This document shows positions 12,251-13,988 of a stretch of 13,988 nucleotides of DNA, one piece after another. This stretch comes from Phenylobacterium aquaticum (GTDB lineage Bacteria > Pseudomonadota > Alphaproteobacteria > Caulobacterales > Caulobacteraceae): NCBI RefSeq assembly GCF_947378715.1, contig NZ_CANCLE010000106.1, forward strand, positions 1 to 13,988, in the 5' to 3' direction. The number at the start of each line of letters is the position of its first letter. Position 1 is the stretch's first letter. A model generated the notes under the pieces. It saw nothing but the letters and a program-made list of their open reading frames with translations. It was not told where the DNA came from and ran no database searches. A program made the translations under genes and the position numbers.

Positions 12251-13734
12251 CCGGGTTGCGACAGGCGGAACACCTTGTCGATGGGCCGACGCGGGATGAT
12301 CACCTCGATGAAGTGGGTCTGGTTGCGGAAGATGCGGGTCTGGGTCAGGGCCTCGCGGGCCTGAAGGTTCTCGGCGTGCAGCTCGACGCGGCCGAGCGCC
12401 ATCTCCTTGGCGGAATCGAAGTATTTCACATTGCGCCCCGGAGGCGCCGCCGAGATGGCGACCGCCAGGGCCGCGTTCTGGTCATAGAAGATTTTCATCA
12501 GGTCGGTGTGGTCGACGAACAGACAGCGATAGGCCGATGAGGTCGAGTTGTTGTGGACGTCCTCGAGCACGTCCTTGTGGAAGGTGATCACGGTCCGGTC
12601 GCGGGACTGGCTGCTCTTGGTTCCCGGATCGGAGAATTCCAGGAAGTAGTCCTTCACCAGGTTCCCATAGTCGTCGGTGACCTTGACGATCAGTTGCAGG
12701 TAGCGGTGGAAATGTTCGGGGCCGGGGTTGTCCTGGCCCTCGAACACGGCGTTCCGCGCCGCCTGATAGGCCGGGTCGTCCTCACTGTCGAAATCGCCCA
12801 GGGCGCCGGTCGCGGTGGTGATCGCCTCCCAGTCCTGGTGGATCGCCGCATAGTCGGCCGGGCTGGCGCAACCGAGCGCCTGCAGGATCAATTGACCCAG
12901 CCGCGCGCCGGTGACCGCCCCGGCCCGGCCGTTGGTCTCGGGATGGGTGACCTCCCCATGGTCGCGCTCCGGCAGGACCGCCAGGGGGATCTTCAGGTCG
13001 CCGGTCCGCGAGGGCCAGGCTCGAATTTCCGGACCGCCGGCTGGGTTGGGCCTGGAGAAGTCCAGGGTCATGCCGACCACGTTCAGATTGCCGGCCGGGA
13101 CCCGCACCGTGCCGTCGGAGCCGTCCTCGTTGACGATCTGCTGCAGCCCGGTGTCATAGGCCCGGGTGCCGATGATGACGAAGGGCCAGACCTGGCCGCC
13201 GCCGAAGGGGCTGACCGCCGTCTCGCCCGCCCGCGCCTGTTCCGGCGGCTGCAGCAGGTCGCGGCGGGTCAGGTTCCACTGGTAGGGAGAGGCCAGTTCC
13301 AGGGCGTTCAGCATCTCCTGGCCGGTCTCCAGCCGGTTGGTGATGCCCTTGACCAGGCGGCCGATCATGCTCTTGCCGATCGCCGCCAGCCGGGAGCCGA
13401 AATTGGCCGGGGCCAGCATGACCAGGCGCTTGACCGGACAGCCGCCGCCATCCGGATAGCAGGTCGTCATCCATTCCCGCGCCACCAGGGCCCCGGTGGA
13501 ATGGACGATCAGGTCGAAGCTGGGGGCGAGCGTCCCGTCGGACATCAGCCCGTCGATCACCACCTTCATCCGCTTGGCCACGTCCTCGACCCTGACATCG
13601 TCATCCAGCGAGATGTAGTCGCCCAGCCAGATGTCGGTGGTCGGGTGGCCGTGGGCGCCCAGCCAGTCGCGCAGCGGCTGGAAGGAGGCGGAGGTGTCGC
13701 TCCAGCCGTGAAGGATCGCCAGTCTGCCCGCCAT
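12247..13734 (-). CDS. Alpha/beta hydrolase (esterase/lipase-like) with an unrecognised C-terminal domain
   Basis: A 495-residue protein without signal peptide. The N-terminal two thirds (1 to about 285) form an alpha/beta hydrolase: LAILHGWSDT (5-14) with the oxyanion HG, DLIVHSTGALVARE (74-87) with nucleophile Ser79 in V-H-S-T-G, probable acid Asp207 in GSDGTVRVP, and catalytic His259 or His264 in RDHGEVTHP. The elbow has V in place of the first Gly of G-x-S-x-G, common in lipases. Residues about 320-495 (HRYLQLIVKVTDDYGNLVKDYFLEF onward) are beta-rich and match nothing I know; they may be a substrate or partner domain. Start ATG 13734 has GGAG 7 nt upstream; ATG 13752 is an alternative with GAGG close by. 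It lies about 65 bp after the amidase gene on the same strand, so the two may be co-transcribed. The substrate is unknown. Confidence 0.75.
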   Translation of the reverse strand: MAGRLAILHGWSDTSASFQPLRDWLGAHGHPTTDIWLGDYISLDDDVRVEDVAKRMKVVIDGLMSDGTLAPSFDLIVHSTGALVAREWMTTCYPDGGGCPVKRLVMLAPANFGSRLAAIGKSMIGRLVKGITNRLETGQEMLNALELASPYQWNLTRRDLLQPPEQARAGETAVSPFGGGQVWPFVIIGTRAYDTGLQQIVNEDGSDGTVRVPAGNLNVVGMTLDFSRPNPAGGPEIRAWPSRTGDLKIPLAVLPERDHGEVTHPETNGRAGAVTGARLGQLILQALGCASPADYAAIHQDWEAITTATGALGDFDSEDDPAYQAARNAVFEGQDNPGPEHFHRYLQLIVKVTDDYGNLVKDYFLEFSDPGTKSSQSRDRTVITFHKDVLEDVHNNSTSSAYRCLFVDHTDLMKIFYDQNAALAVAISAAPPGRNVKYFDSAKEMALGRVELHAENLQAREALTQTRIFRNQTHFIEVIIPRRPIDKVFRLSQPG

Positions 13735-13774
13735 GGTCGTTCTCCGCCCCATTGTCCTCAGGGGTTGAGCATCT

Positions 13775-13786
13775 CGCGCGCGCGCG
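13775..13786. repeat. Short (CG)6 alternating repeat
   Basis: Six CG dinucleotides in a row in the gap between the amidase and hydrolase genes. Such tracts can slip or adopt Z-DNA, but nothing shows a role here. Confidence 0.5.
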
Positions 13787-13800
13787 CCGCTGGCAAGCGG

Positions 13801-13988
13801 TCAGCGGAAGCCTGACAGCTCCGGTCGGCGATGGTTCCAGCCCGACACGGCCTCGAAGGCCTGGGCCAGGGCGACCACCGTGGCCTCGTCCCGGGGCTGG
13901 CCCATGATCTGCAGGCCGCCGGGCAGACCCTGGTCGGTCAGGCCGCAGGGCAGGCTGGCGGCCGGCAGGTCCAGATAGTTGGCGGCCC
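13801..13988 (-). CDS. Amidase-signature family protein (C-terminal 61 residues, cut by window)
   Basis: The minus-strand frame from the window edge to TGA at 13803-13801 encodes the end of an amidase. The visible sequence reads ANYLDLPAASLPCGLT, then GLPGGLQIMGQPRDEATVVALAQAFE and a tail ending ELSGFR. This is the standard C-terminus of the amidase signature family (GatA, fatty-acid amide, aryl and nylon amidases), with N-x-x-x-L-P-A-x-S-x-P-C-G and G-L-P-x-G-L-Q-I-M-G. The catalytic Ser-Ser-Lys triad lies outside the window. It is more likely a stand-alone amidase than GatA, judging by the free-standing context, but the substrate is unknown. Confidence 0.85.
   Translation of the reverse strand, partial: AANYLDLPAASLPCGLTDQGLPGGLQIMGQPRDEATVVALAQAFEAVSGWNHRRPELSGFR

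Noticed and set aside
12553..13815. 420-codon plus-strand frame opposite the alpha/beta hydrolase
   Set aside because: The minus-strand protein has a plausible catalytic triad and ribosome binding site; the plus-strand frame has neither.
1..13988. parS sites near parAB
   Set aside because: I looked for the TGTTTCACGTGAAACA type and even its CACGTG core and saw none in the window. The sites probably lie outside it.

Overview
This window is GC-rich chromosomal DNA from an alphaproteobacterium, most likely of the Caulobacterales (Caulobacter or Phenylobacterium type), close to the replication origin. The evidence is the run of recognisable genes parA-parB, then leuS-lptE-holA on the opposite strand, a DUF3576 lipoprotein, an NtrZ-type periplasmic protein, a ThiE-like protein, a YggS-type PLP protein, an L,D-transpeptidase and a CenR-type response regulator. 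As I remember it, Caulobacter crescentus carries the same order from parA (CC_3753) down to cenR (CC_3743). No mobile element, CRISPR array, tRNA or rRNA was seen.

Layout. 1-1559 (+): end of parA and complete parB. 1560-1788: short intergenic stretch with a perfect DnaA box and a bidirectional hairpin terminator. 1789-6655 (-): leuS-lptE-holA plus a DxD glycosyltransferase at the 3' end, packed like an operon. 6799-7317 (-): lipoprotein with a DUF3576-type domain. 7318-7580: divergent regulatory region. 7581-7961 (+): ntrZ. 7951-8532 (-): ThiE/TenI-like protein, convergent with ntrZ and divergent from yggS (8555-9220, +). 9211-9717 (-): L,D-transpeptidase, divergent from cenR (9774-10460, +). 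10468-11274 (-): xth exonuclease III. 11275-11475: regulatory stretch with a strong minus-strand terminator, a promoter-like element on a palindrome, and a possible 20-codon ORF. 11476-12132 (-): lolA. 12247-13734 (-): two-part alpha/beta hydrolase of unknown role. 13801-13988 (-): C-terminal end of an amidase.

Themes. Several genes serve chromosome maintenance (parAB, holA, xth). Others serve the cell envelope (lptE for LPS export, lolA for lipoprotein transport, the L,D-transpeptidase, a CenR-type regulator, two periplasmic or lipoprotein products). No obviously foreign defence or mobile system is present. The parts least explained by known families are small: a repeated start-site layout suggesting leaderless mRNAs for leuS and xth, the palindrome/promoter/mini-ORF/terminator block upstream of xth, a second copy of that palindrome upstream of the DUF3576 gene and ntrZ, a ThiE-like protein lacking usual catalytic motifs, and the hydrolase with an unrecognised C-terminal half.
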